Assembly (NCBI GenBank): GCA_028583405.1
Contig: CM053251.1
Span: 2,101,094 to 2,165,093 of the forward strand
Direction of reading: 5' to 3'
DNA length: 64,000 bases
Source: Pogonophryne albipinna
Lineage: Eukaryota > Chordata > Actinopteri > Perciformes > Artedidraconidae
In this document: positions 11,401 through 26,829 of the stretch, one piece after another
Numbering within the stretch: the stretch's first letter is position 1
Layout of the letters: each line of letters opens with the position of its first letter
Program-made: the position numbers and the translations under genes
Notes under the pieces: model-generated
What the model saw: only the letters and a program-made list of their open reading frames with translations
What the model was told of the DNA's origin: nothing
Database searches by the model: none

Positions 11401-11719
11401 ACCTTCATACTGACCTGAGGAGGCGAGCTCAGGGTGTGTCTGCCCCACTGGCTGCTGGTAAGTGTCTGTGGTTTGGACCGGGAGGGGGGATAGTGGAAGG
11501 TTTTGTGAGGTATCTGGTGTCGGGGACGGCTGCTACTTTTATTGGGCTACTGTGTGGAAACTCTGACTCCAGTTGTGGTGATTTTCATGCCCTTCAATTT
11601 GAAACGAGGGATCATGTGTTCATTTTATAGACGTGTATACTCGGTTAAAAGCTGTGACCCTTTTCAATAGTTCATTCGTACGTACTACTGTCAGTCCAAC
11701 ATTCAAGACATTCATTTGT

Positions 11720-12385
11720 AAAACCCGGATGTAAACTCCTTCCGGTTCCTTCGTCAAAAACGCAATGCAATTTCTCCATAGGATTTTGGAAAATAGCTGG
11801 AAATAAGGTCTGTGGTTGAGACACATTTAAGAGACGGATCACGTTTTGTTCAGCCGGATAATCTCCACATGTCTCCCCTACTTTTATCATTTTCGAAGCA
11901 TAAATCTAGTCGCCAGAAGCAAAATGCTAACGTTATGCTTTAAAGGAACTACAGCAGGGTCGCACGACTTCAACGTCACGCCAACTTAAGATCCATATTC
12001 AAACACACAGATTCTAAATGGAACAAGTTGAAGTGTTTGTTTGAACAGTTTGCAGGAGGACTTGCTTTCAAGCAGAACAGGGCAAACAAACTTAGAGGAG
12101 AGTTTACGTGTTCGGTGTAATGATGTAAAACGGCCTGGACAACTTCTGTAGTCCTATTCAGCCACTTGTTAACAACCATCGTTTTTCAGACACGTCAACT
12201 CTTCAGAAATCACCAGCGGGGTCACTGCTGATGGATTTAATGTCGTAGAACAAAACGTGATCTGTCTCTTCAATTTGTGTCAAACACAGACCTTATTTGG
12301 AGCTATTTTCCAAAATCCTATGGAGAAATTGCTTTTTGTCGAAGGAACCGGACGTGGTAAAAATGCTAACTTACTTCCGGGTTTT
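11720..12385. mobile_element. Foldback-type element with ~135-bp inverted ends
   Basis: Arms at about 11720-11853 and 12247-12385 are inverted copies (AAACCCGGATGTAAAC against the right end TTACTTCCGGGTTT, then TCCATAGGATTTTGGAAAAT against ATTTTCCAAAATCCTATGGA). TA dinucleotides flank both ends (GTA|AAACCC and GGGTTT|TAGG), hinting at TA targeting, but the family is not assigned. The interior has no supported gene. Confidence 0.8.
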
Positions 12386-13636
<1,251 letters not shown>

Positions 13637-13683
13637 TAAGAAAGACGGACTCAGAGTGAGACAGGCTTCATGTGTTTTGTTAG

Positions 13684-14380
13684 AAAATATCACTCGTCAC
13701 GGGCTTGAGCTTCAATCGGGTCTTGTCGGTAATCATACATCCTGTCTCGTACAAAATACTGAGGTTTTTCTCGAAATGTTGGCTTTTTTCTGAAATCTCA
13801 AAATTCTGACTTTCTCTCAAAATTTCAAAAGATTCTGACTTTCTCTCAAAATTCTGACTTGTTCTAAAAAATCTCAAAATTATGACTTTTTCCTCAAATT
13901 TCGGACTTTCTCTCAAAATTATGACTTTTTCTCAAAATCTGAAAATGTTTGACTTTCTCTAAAAATTCTGACAATTTCTCAAATTTTGACTTTTTCTCAA
14001 AATGTGGACGTTTTTTTTTTTGGATACTTGCCTGAATTTTTTTTAATAATCACTCGTCACCGGCTTGAGCTTGAATATTCAGGATCCATGTATTTATTAT
14101 CCTCTCAAGAATGGAAGGAGTCATCACATACAGAGCATCAACTAGTTCCTGAACAGTGTCCTTCACATGCTGATATACAAGAGTGTAATGTTCAAAATAC
14201 TGAGTTTTTTCTCGAAATGTTGGCTTTTTTCTGTAAATCTAAAAATTCTGACTTTTTCTGAATACTTAAAAATGTTAATAATCACTCGTCACCGGCTTGA
14301 GCTTCAAGTAGTCATCACATACAGAGCATCAACTAGTTCCTGAACAGTGTCCTTCACATGCTGATATCCAAGAGAGGGAG
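13684..14380 (+). repeat. Tandem partial triplication in the intron next to the exon
   Basis: ATCACTCGTCACGGGCTTGA starts near 13688 and recurs, with one change, near 14050 and 14281. The second and third copies share a downstream block (CATCACATACAGAGCATCAA to CACATGCTGATAT), and the first and second share GAAATGTTGGCTTTTTTCTG. Between them lie runs of TTCTGACTTTCTCTCAAAAT. GGTAATCATACATCCTGTC in copy one recurs at 14549. Confidence 0.85.
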
Positions 14381-14957
14381 TTACACAGTCACAAGATGGA
14401 GGAATAGAAAGCAGTCTTCAATGTTTACTTCAGATTAGCTCCACGTCAGAAATGAGCATGCTTGTCATATGTCTATCTCCAGAGAGGCTGAATCATCATG
14501 TTAATCACATAGCTATCATATGCCTCAAACAGTCCTGATGCTCTTCTAGGTAATCATACATCCTGTCATGTTCACAGCTACAGTTGGGATACCTTTGTTA
14601 TCATGTGGACTCTGAGATAGGAAGAGTACATTCAGTATTTTCCCAACATGTTTGTTTCTGTCTGTCTTACAATCAATATGTGCTGCTATAGGAGATGTGT
14701 GTGCTCTCGTGTTCCTGCCGTCTAATGTGAGATGTGTCCAGGAGGTTGTGACTGTGTTTGTATCTATTTTAGATCTGTGATTTAACGTAATGTATCTCAA
14801 GAAGTGATTTGTGTGTACGCTCACGCCTGTGTGCACGCCTGTCTGATTATGTCACATTCACTGTGGCTTATTACAGTCATGAGAGCAGATTATATACGAG
14901 TAAGAAAGAGGGTCACAGCTGGTCAATTTCAAACTACACACCTATACACACACACTG

Positions 14958-14960
<3 letters not shown>

Positions 14961-15032
<72 letters not shown>
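14961..15032 (+). repeat. (CA)36 microsatellite
   Basis: 72 bp of uninterrupted CA, in a pard3 intron. Confidence 0.98.
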
Positions 15033-15033
<1 letters not shown>

Positions 15034-15146
15034 CCACAGATCATGTTACCCTCTCACACAGATCTGACATGATTGCTTTCCTCTCCCTTAATGTAATTCC
15101 CTTTGATCTGCGTGATATGACTGCCTGTTGTTCCAGGAAGTCATAG

Positions 15147-15372
<226 letters not shown>

Positions 15373-15549
15373 TGTGGGGTAGAGGAAGGGACTTATTGGA
15401 GATATGGGAACATTTTGGATAACGAACATATGGCTTCGATTATGCCTCAAAGTCTATTCTTTTTCGTCAGTTTATGTTTAGATGTGAACTATTTAACTTC
15501 CAGAGTGAACCTTTGATGCATGCTTTCAAAGACAATAGACAAAACCAAA

Positions 15550-16395
15550 AGAGGTGCTGCACAGGCAGTATGAGAAAAATAAAGAGCTTTTTGACTTAAA
15601 GGTCCCATGTCATGCTATTCTGGTTATCACCCGTCCCCTTGTGTGTTATGAAGGTGTTTCTGCATGTAAACGGTCTGCAGAGTCACAAACCCTCAAAGTG
15701 CACCCTGTAGGGAGTAACACTCTAACACAGAGAAGACCTGTCTGTGCTGCCCCAGAACGCCTCGTTGGACATTTCTCTTTTTCAATTTGTTTCTTCCGGG
15801 AACCAAAATGGACCAATCCGCGGAGCTCCTCACACACCAGGACATTTAGCGTATATTTTCAACTAACAGGGAGTCCCATTGACTTGCATAGAGCTCCCTG
15901 GTTGGTAACAGACGAGTTGGGATGGTGGAGAAATGCTCTCTGCAGACCCATTCTCACAGCGTTAGAAACCTTTTTCTTTCTCAATATCAAGCCACACTTA
16001 TTGTCTTTACTTCGGCTGTGAGTGTTTGTGTGCTCAGGATGAGTTTCGCTGTATCGCCGACCCGGAAACCACACCAGTAAGCCAGCGCACTGAGCAGCGA
16101 GCCTCGCAACGTCCCGACCAATCAGAGCACAGTGGGCTCACAGGGAGGAGGAGGGGGGGGGGGGCAGGAGCTACAACAAGCCGTGTAGGACAGAGAGTGA
16201 ATACACAGACTATACAGAGATGCTGTGAGAAACCAATGTGAGTTTGGAACATTGCACAATATCAATCTATTCTAGTAGACCTCACAATGGAATTATGATC
16301 AGTAGAAATGGCCATGACGTGGGACCTTTAAAGCATGGACACATGGCACAGCAGAGGCACTAAATACTAATATGAACTTGAACATTTAAGGCACA
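15550..16395 (-). mobile_element. TTAA-end element family, fragment (copy 2), interrupted
   Basis: GAGGTGCTGCACAGGCAGTA to GAGCTTTTTGAC (15551-15595) and AGCATGGACACATGGC to about 16395 are the two halves of the same family as copy 1, inverted. They are split by the element at 15596-16331. This copy has only a single, unexpanded version of the region that forms 57-bp arrays elsewhere. Confidence 0.75.
15596..16331. mobile_element. TTAA-flanked miniature element nested in copy 2
   Basis: It starts TTAAAGGTCCCATGTCATG and ends CATGACGTGGGACCTTTAA, good inverted ends with TTAA at both edges. The host sequence resumes at AGCATGG. The 155-codon frame at 15554-16021 has no support as a gene. An 11-bp G run lies near 16147. 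TTAA targeting suggests a piggyBac-like mobiliser, by inference. Confidence 0.85.
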
Positions 16396-19199
<2,804 letters not shown>

Positions 19200-19868
19200 G
19201 GAGTATTCTTGGACTAATGGACAAAATGCTGATCAGAGAACTTGCTACAGGAGCTAAGGGGATTACCTTGAAGAAACAGCAGCTACAAAAAGGGACAACC
19301 TAGAGGTCTTATAGCCTAGCGATGATCTTAGAGGTAAACAGATGTGAAGTGTGCTCAGTATGTGGCTGTTTGTGTTAAATCCCTCACTGTGCCGATGACC
19401 TAAACCCGTCAGTCAGCCTCCTACAGACGCTCAGTGCCTTCTCTGCATTCACAAACACGATGCATGTTCACATTTGTCCAGGACTCTGATTCATCGAGGT
19501 CTGGCACCACCGTGTTCTGACAATCAAATGGGCAGACAGGCGAGGGAGTGGGCGTTCTGATGAGCCCATGGCGAGGCGTTACCTTCTGTGGGTTTATGTG
19601 TGGGCATGTGACAACTTACATGTTTCACCATCAAGAACGTGGCTTTCCAAAGCGTCCCGTGGATGACTCGTCCCGTCGCTCACAAATCATTTTCCATTCA
19701 TTTATTTTAACGTTCAACCCCCACCGATACTTGTCCTCCTCATTCTGTTTGCTCCACTCCTCAGCGATCGAGCATCTCTCACTCGAGTGCTCCCCGGGGA
19801 GAAGAGAAAACAAGGCAAAGTGTATGAAAAAAGGAGGGCACAGTATGTGTGTGTGTGTGTGTGTTATT

Positions 19869-19874
19869 AATAAA
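19869..19874 (+). promoter_or_regulatory. Candidate proximal polyadenylation signal AATAAA
   Basis: AATAAA 670 bp after the pard3 stop, with GTGTGTTAT about 30 bp downstream as a possible GU-rich element. Confidence 0.35.
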
Positions 19875-20084
19875 AAGCCCCCCTCATAAATGATTCATAC
19901 CGTGTGTTATCTCCGTGGAGGAGACCCAGGCTGAGGGTAGACAGCTCTGATCCTCTGCCTGGCCCCCCTGCTCCGCTCTGGGCTTGCTTGCTGGCCCGCC
20001 TGCCTGTCTGTCTGGATCTCTGGCTTCCTTTCCTCCTCTTGTCGCCTTTCGGTTTGTTACCTTTCTTTCTTCTACCTCAACACC

Positions 20085-20235
20085 CCCACCTTTATCCTCC
20101 TCTCCTCTTTCGCTCATTCCCCACCTTCCTCTCATATCACCCTCCCCCTCCCTCCCTCCCACCACCCTCCCCCTCCCTCCCTCCCTCCCTCCCACCACCC
20201 TCCCCCTCCCTCCCACCACCCTCCTCCTCCCCACG
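20085..20235 (+). repeat. Pyrimidine-rich CCCTCCCACCA tract
   Basis: Runs such as CCTCCCCCTCCCTCCCACCA repeat several times. The complementary strand has closely spaced G-runs (GGGAGGGAGGGGGAGGG), a possible G-quadruplex in DNA; a sense transcript would be C-rich. Confidence 0.85.
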
Positions 20236-22323
20236 TCTCCCGAGTCAGGCTCTGCACTGAATTTTTCATCACAAGCCACCTGCTGCCTGCCAGAGCCAGC
20301 GAGCGCTGCCACCAGAGGAACCGACAGAGGGCCCGGCTTCTGACATAAAGGGAGGAATAAAAGCAGCAGCAAAAAAAAGAAATCCAGAATAAAGATGGGA
20401 AGCGAGACAATAAGCCTGCCAGTGTGAGATTAGCTGGAGCTTTTCTCCTGTTTTTTAACAAAAGGGTAGTGAAATTGTCCTCAGGAGTTAATTGCGTTCA
20501 ATTGCTGTAATCGCTTTCTGTATTTTAACCTTTTTAAGCATTTAGCCGACACTCTTCTCCCAAAAATTACTAGAACTGTTTTCTTCCAGACATTTTAAAA
20601 GAAAGAAAGAGAGGCAATAAAGATTAGAATCCTACCTATGTTTTCTTTGACGCGTGTCAACCTAAAACCGAGATTTAGTAACTTAATCGAAGGGCTAATT
20701 AGCCCGCCAGAACATTGCTAGCAGTCACAATAGCTCTCTGAATTGGCTAGCTTGCCAACTAACTGTCAGTCAGCGGGAGTTACGTTTGTCACTGACAGCA
20801 CAGTAGGCTCTCACTGCTAAATAAGTATTTGGATGCATCAACTTCTGTGTAGTTATCATTCCTATTTTGTGGAGCAGTTGATGCTACAGAGAGTTGGACA
20901 AAAATCACAGCCAGGTAGCATAATTAGCTTCCTCCTTTTAAAAAGAATTGCGTGGTAATAGCTCAACCTGCGGTGCCAAAGTTTCACGCAGATTTAATTG
21001 CCTGGAAAATGTGATAAAGGCTGTCTTGACTGGGCCTAAAACAGGACACTTCTAAGAGACAATGCTATGTTTGGAATCTGCTATGAGGACCACAAATGAA
21101 ATGTTAACTAACCTCCACTTTAATAGGGTCGAGACAATCTCAAAAAAAGTAATAAAAACGATCTGAATTCCTGTTGTTTGGGTTAAACCAGTTACTTTTT
21201 AATTCTGATTCATGCTAGCCCACTGTGTGCTGTAGTTATAATTCAGGAACAAAAACATGGGAATTGATGACACACGCTTTAAAATCCCTGCCACCATCCC
21301 ACCACTTTAATTGTTGCAGTAGGTGGCAACCGATTCTCTGAGTCTGAACCTTCCCCGCATTGAAGTCCCTAATGTTTGTGACATTATTCTCTCTGCCTGT
21401 GAGCAGACAAATGAGATCGAGCTGAGGTGAAACTTAAAACAAAAGGGAAATACAAAACAAAAAAAAGACGGCCATCATCGAGCTGTGGAAAACAAACAGG
21501 CGGTGTGTAATTGCCCTTCACTCCTACACACTCCATATGCAGAGCGAAGCCGCATGACATGCATTATCTCCGATTGGTTAATGAAGCCCCTTGCTGGGAA
21601 AGCTACAGGCTGAGTAGGGGTACTAAATGAAAGTAAGAAGATGAAGAAGAAATTACCTTAATGGCATTTTCCGGTGTTTAAACCTGTATTTTAACACGAG
21701 GAAAGTTCACAAATCTACTCTGCTATAAGCTAAACTAACAAATCCTTTCTGCATATGTATGTTTTTAGGTAAGATGACACGAACGCAATATGTGGCTGAT
21801 GAAAACTGTAACCAAATAATAAAAGCAGTGTAGGGTCAAACACATCTCCACTCAGAGAAAGTGCTGTGAACACGAGGGGCGTCTCGATCGCAGAGAAACA
21901 ACGTTCGAAGGATTTTTTTCGACCTTTGCTCAAAACGTCATAAGCCACGGGGTGTGATATCGATAAGTGCCTGATATATATCACGATATTTTACACAAAG
22001 AGGGACATGATGTGATTTGTTTGTCAGTGACACTACAGTGTGATCTTTAGACATTTTTAATATCATATGATAATGTGTCATTCGATGGGGTACTCCTTCC
22101 TGAAGCTTTTTTGTATTTGATGTACCAGAGCCAACACTTTACGAGCGGATATCAGTGTATTTGTATCCCGTTTGACATTGCCTTCAACCATGCTGTAACA
22201 TGATGTGTTTTAAAGTATACAAAGAAAATGGAAGCTGATGATGTGCAATTGTTTTTGCAAACTTTTACATGATATATTAAGAAATGTATGCAGCCACTTT
22301 TTTCCTGTACATATCAAATTTAG

Positions 22324-22329
22324 AATAAA
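22324..22329 (+). promoter_or_regulatory. Candidate distal polyadenylation signal AATAAA of pard3
   Basis: AATAAA preceded by TGTA at 22285 and 22306 (cleavage factor I type motifs) and followed within about 35 bp by TTTGTCTGTTTTGCTTTTTC. This is the most complete polyadenylation context in the segment. Confidence 0.45.
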
Positions 22330-22345
22330 ACGGAAGGCTGTTCCA

Positions 22346-23327
22346 TCCTGTTTACAACCTTTGTCTGTTTTGCTTTTTCTTTCCTCGACCCTGGCTTTAA
22401 ACCGGGATCAAACAATGGTTTAATTAAGCAGAAGAGTGTCTGACAAAAGTCAGATCTGTCAGGTCTGGCAGCTGATGTCTTCTTCTGAGTCCAACAGAGG
22501 GGTTTATGGACACAAAAAGATACTAAATGACATGAAACCACATTAAGCTGTGGCACAAGCGTAACTGGCTTTTCTGCAACAACCTGTGTAAGTGATCTGT
22601 TAAACACACCGAGGTAATCTCCCTGAACATCACTGCTTCCTGTTATTAAGTCCAGCTTTGTTCCCATTGTCTGCTGAGCCGCTCACTGCTACTGTTTTTG
22701 TTCAGAGGGGTCAAAGGTGACAGCCTAACCAAACACCATTAATGCATTAAAGCCTACCGGTGTTGGAAGAAACTGATCTGATGACAAGAAGTAGACTCAG
22801 AGAAATCCCTTTGGCACATCTTGACTTTGTATCCGTTATTGACTTTGTAGTATTTGAATAAGAGAGATAACTTTAGAGAGGGTTGTGCAGTCAGAAAACA
22901 TGTCATCATGCCTCGGACAGATTCGACCATCAGAGCTTTTGCTTAAGTTGCACTGAGGAAGCACCGGGGTTTGCATTAGTGAGGCTGTGTGGCACTCACA
23001 GGCGGGGAGATACACGATGTCTTTCCAACTGTTTCGATCCTCTTTACATTGGTATTCAAATTCTGCTCAAATGTGGAACATACATCGGTCAGTTTGTGAA
23101 TCTGAGCTTCATCTCTTAAGTCTATTAGAATGATTCTTTGATGCTGTTGTTGCCCAAAAGCACAGTTACATGATGGGGTAAATAAAGTTTGACGAGGGCC
23201 TTTTTTGTTCTACTATGTCTTAACAGAGTAAATTGTCTTGGATTTTGTTTTTGCATATTGAAGAGTCTTTGTGTCAACAGTGGCATTTAAAATCTTAAAT
23301 CCATAACATAAAGGACATTTCAAACAT
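22346..23327. other. Intergenic, no recognised element
   Basis: Unique-looking sequence after the putative gene end. Confidence 0.4.
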
Positions 23328-23700
23328 ACGTATTTTCTGTAATGAGATACGTGATCCTTTACTAAAGTTATCTTAGTAGTTGGGTTGCTTTTTTGTCTTG
23401 ATTTATGTTCTAAGCAACGCTAACCATGTGTTTATTACACCAACAGCCCATCACACAACGGTCCCCAGAGGATATATCCTAATGGTGTTTATAATGAGTG
23501 ACCTTATCTTATCTTTTTAATGACTGATTTGTTTTTAATGACTGATTTTAAATGCCATTTTCTTAATGTCTTTCATTTTTTGTAAAGCACTTTGAATTGC
23601 CTTGTGTTGAAAGGTGCTATATAAATTGCCTTGCCTTGCCTTGCCTTGCCCATGCACCTGCAAACCTGACTATACCTAAGTGCTAAGTAGCCAGTGTTAG
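23328..23700 (+). repeat. Dispersed repeat, copy 1 (pairs with 28300-28620)
   Basis: Shares GTATTTTCTGTAATGAGA, GATCCTTTACTAAA, AGTAGTTGGGTTGC, GTCCCCAGAGGATATATC, TAATGGTGTTTATAATGAG and CCTAAG-GCTAAGTAGC with 28300-28620, in the same order and orientation. This copy is interrupted by a retroposon tail at 23504-23650, and copy 2 has an extra ~110-bp segment after 28370. Confidence 0.85.
23504..23650 (+). mobile_element. 5'-truncated non-LTR retroposon tail, (TTGCC)n end
   Basis: GTAAAGCACTTTGAATTGCC and GAAAGGTGCTATATAAATT are the typical end of fish LINE-derived retroposons (L2-like), followed by TTGCC repeats. Comparison with the empty site at 28584 (GAGCGACC|ATGTGCC) shows the exact insertion borders. 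Confidence 0.8.
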
Positions 23701-24720
23701 CATGCAAACACGCTAAGCTAATACTGTGAGCATGTTAAACATTATGCGTGCTATATAAAACAAAAACAATTTTTTTAGCACGCTATAATAATGACATTTA
23801 GCACAAAGCACCTCTGTGCCAAAGTGGAGCCACAGATAAGCAGGGCTGAACTCATTAAGTGTTGTTGTTTAAGGCAATATCATGTAGCAAAAAGATGCAT
23901 TACTTTGTGTCTATTGTTAGCATTGACCAGATTTAGTTTTCAGTGTAATGATCCATGAAATAATCAGTATGCACCCCCATGTGTTTGTCCGCCTGCAGAA
24001 GTTCCTTTAATTGACGGGCTTGTTTCTCTTGGCTCCATCTACACAATGTTTCCATTACCTCGGTGAGCACTTTGATCTCTCACCAATAAAAACCCCTCTT
24101 ACAGGTGATCCTCCTTGCACAACCTTCGCCTGGTTCAGCTCTGCCAAAAGCTGCACACTGACATCCAGAAGCCTGCGTGATAGATGGGATGGCAGCCCTC
24201 CAGTGCAAGAATTAACCTCCATTAAATCAGGTCTTTATTAACGGTAAACATCAGGCTAATGTGTTTCGGTGTAAAAGCTTTCATCACAGCATCATGCTCG
24301 TGACACTTGGCCAGGTTTTTATAACGCCTGTGGAAAATTCTAAATAGTATACATGAGTGTTGGTGCTGCTTTGCATTCAGATACTAAAAGCAGGTACGTC
24401 TTCAAGAAGCCTGCAGGTATGGAGACCAAAGTGTGCCATTTTATTAACGACACATTACAACAAATGAATAAGAAGATGCTTTTATGAATTGAAAAACTTA
24501 ATTTGCATTTCAATGATGCATTAATAAGTCTAAGGAAATGGTTGTTTGATGATTATAATCTCCTGTTCTGCCTTCAAATGATAAAAGCAATAATTGAATT
24601 TGAATAGGTAATTGCGAAAGTAATTTTAAATGCCTCTCCGTTAATTTCAATGTTGTAATAACTAAAACATTTGCCTATCAAACTTTATCTCAAAATGAAT
24701 TCGTTTTTTCTTCATTTAAA
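23701..24720. other. Intergenic, no recognised element
   Basis: AT-rich unique-looking sequence; the frame at 24011-24241 has no supporting motif. Confidence 0.4.
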
Positions 24721-25165
24721 TACACTGAACAAAAATACGCAACACTTTTGTTTTTGCTCCCATTTTTCATGAGATGAACTCAAAGATCTAAAACATTTTC
24801 TATACACACAAAATAACAATTTCTCTCAAATATTGTTCACAAATCTGAAAAAATCTGTGATAGTGAGCACTTCTCCTTTGCCGAGATAATCCATCCCACC
24901 TCACAGGTGTGGCATATCAAGATGCTGATTAGACAGCATGATTATTGCACAGGTGTGCCTTAGGCTGGCCACAATAAAAGGCCACTCTGAAACGTGCAGT
25001 TTTGCTTTATTGGGGGGGGGTCCGAAAACCAGTCAGTATCTGGTGTGAGGGGTAGGGTTAGGGTAATGTTGTGAATCGAGTGGCCTGTGTTCGTCGTCCA
25101 TAACATACGCCTGCCCATACCATAACCCCACCACCACCATGGGCCACTCAATTCACAACATTACC
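24721..25165 (-). mobile_element. Tc1/mariner element remnant, internally deleted and rearranged
   Basis: It starts TACACTGAACAAAAATACGC and continues with CAACACTTTTGTTTTTGCTC, CACAGGTGTGGCATATCAAG and ACAATAAAAGGCCACTCTGA, the terminus of a common fish Tc1-like element. After GTCAGTATCTGGTGTG the element jumps to a piece of transposase coding sequence (25086-25140, minus strand, WWWWGYGMGRRMLWTTNTG region, containing the mutated GGGGVMVWAGV-type block). The right terminus is missing; the sequence instead runs into telomere-like repeats. Confidence 0.87.
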
Positions 25166-25185
25166 CTAACCCTAACCCTACCCCT
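25048..25185. repeat. Inverted repeat with telomere-like CCCTAA units
   Basis: 25048-25084 (AGGGGTAGGGTTAGGG, then TAATGTTGTGAATCGAGTGG) is the inverse of 25142-25185 (GGCCACTCAATTCACAACAT, then TACCCTAACCC), with one mismatch and one extra CCCTAA unit. The ~57-bp loop is transposase-derived. Confidence 0.93.
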
Positions 25186-25208
25186 ACCCCTACCCCTAAC
25201 CCTAACCC
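25163..25208 (+). repeat. Interstitial telomere-like repeat
   Basis: Three CCCTAA units, then CCCCTA variants, then CCCTAA again. It is too short and degenerate to be a chromosome end. Confidence 0.9.
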
Positions 25209-25424
25209 CTCCGGTTACTTATGTTGTGGCAGATATTTAAGTAAGCTTTCTTAACACTAATGTTTTAATAGTCAGATTGCTCTGAAGATGGGAGGTGATA
25301 TTCTATTAATGTTCACGTTCACACAGTCGGTGATTTTTGCCGGCCGTCTTTCCTGCAACGGCAGTTTTTCTGTATTTCCTTTCTCCTGTAATATAACTTG
25401 ATCGCTTTAAACTCCGCACACTGA

Positions 25425-25630
25425 GCTCTGATTGGTCAGCAGGCAGTGCTTTCACTGTGTTGAGCTCTTAGCCTGCAACCTAACCTGCTCCGGGGCAGGT
25501 TAGCCGCTCAGCATAAGTTACCATGGAGATCTAGCCCGCTAAAAAGAGAACCAGCTTCGTAGGACCGGAAACCCTGAGTTTTCCCTGAAGTTAGCCCGAT
25601 AAGAGAAAATCCTGCGTCGTAGTACAGGCC
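25425..25630. mobile_element. Fragment of a fish DNA transposon (end TCGTAGTACAGG)
   Basis: CTCCGGGGCAGGTTAGCCGC, AGAACCAGCTTCGTAGGACC and GTTAGCCCGATAAGAGAAAA, ending CGTCGTAGTACAGG, match a repeat I recognise from many fish genomes. Its class is not certain and only one end is present. Confidence 0.45.
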
Positions 25631-25889
25631 TCAGGGGACATTACATTGACTCACATGCATTTCCTGGGGACTTATCCTAACCTTAACCATAACCAACACA
25701 TGCCTAACCCTAACCCTTACCCTTAACCTTACCCTTACCCTAACTCTAACCCTAAACCTAACCAAGTCTTCACCCTAAAATTAATGATTCCCCTCATGAG
25801 GACCTCCATTGTGTCCCCATAAGGGAGGCGAGTCCCCACACGTGACTGTGTAAACAGATTTAGGTCCCCACAAGTATAGTAATGCTAGG

Positions 25890-25927
<38 letters not shown>
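25631..25927 (+). repeat. CA-ended repeat with degenerate telomere-like core, copy 1
   Basis: TCAGGGGACATTACATTGAC, degenerate CCTAACC/CCTTAACC repeats (25675-25762), AGTCTTCACCCTAAAATTAA, CACGTGACTGTGTAAACAG and CCCCACAAGTATAGTAATGC end in a (CA)18 tract at 25891. A second copy in the opposite orientation is at 54911-55449. Confidence 0.9.
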
Positions 25928-25928
<1 letters not shown>

Positions 25929-26829
25929 AGCAACATCCTGCTCTGGAGCCCAGTAAACTTTCCCTCCTGCGTTATTCCTCGTTCTCCTTTAAGCAGAGCA
26001 GCAACATTTGAATGTGCGCCACATCTCCAGGAGCAAAGTCACGGATCATCTCAGCCGTAGCCGCTTTCTGTAAACAGAGCGCCACAACAAGAGGCTGCTA
26101 AAGCCTTTATTTTACAGACACAGCTCGCTTCCCTCTGTGCAGCGCGTCGCCATTAACCGAGCCTATCATTTCCTTTAATGTCATGCTCACCTCTCACGGG
26201 GGGGCGGTTTAGCTGCTGAGCTTACTGGGAGGTCGGATAAGCGGCTGTTTCGGAGGTGACACCTGTTTCTGCTCACTTAGTGGGGTTTTCTCTTTCTTTA
26301 TGTTGAGGATGGATAACTCACAGATTACAACATGCTCGTGGAATTTGGAGAGGAAGCTGGAGAAGTTTCAAAAGAGGGAGAAGACACGGGACCGTAAATC
26401 AAGATTACAGACACAACGAACCGAGGAAGTCCTCCAGATTTAACCTCCTTTCCTCTCGTCGGACATCTGGAAAGAGTTTTCTTTTACTGTGATATCCTGA
26501 AAGTGTTGACCTTTAAAACTATAAGGGCTCAACTATCTTGTAAATGTATGTTGCTGATATATTGCAAGAATAAAACGTCCATGAGCGTTTTCTCTTGTGC
26601 AGATTTAGGACCTTTAAACCCATTTGCAGTGACTTTTCTAAAACACTGAATGTGAGTGAGTGTTATTGTAGTGAGATGAGATCCTTCTGTCATTGCATCA
26701 GTATGTCTCCAATACAAATATTTATCAGTCACATTTTTTCTATCTAGCTTATGTACTTTCTAGATTTACTTCCTACGTTTCCTTGCACTGTTTAATATTT
26801 GTTTTTTTGCAAACAAGGCTCCGTTAATC
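25928..26829. other. Intergenic, no recognised element
   Basis: Unique-looking sequence; no exon supported. Confidence 0.4.

Larger units (their letters stand above)
19200..22345 (+). other. pard3: Probable pard3 3' UTR
   Basis: Directly follows the TGA. It contains AATAAA hexamers at 19869, 20356, 20388, 20616 and 22324. The last has UGUA motifs upstream and a T/GT-rich stretch downstream (about 22361-22380), so it is the best candidate for the distal end. The UTR includes (TG)n at 19846-19864 and a C-rich tract at 20085-20235. The true end cannot be fixed without transcripts. Confidence 0.45.

Noticed and set aside
15554..16021. 155-codon frame
   Set aside because: It spans a miniature transposon and its host repeat, with no conserved motif.
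25163..25208. A true telomere or chromosome end
   Set aside because: Only a few CCCTAA units, degenerate, with ordinary sequence on both sides.
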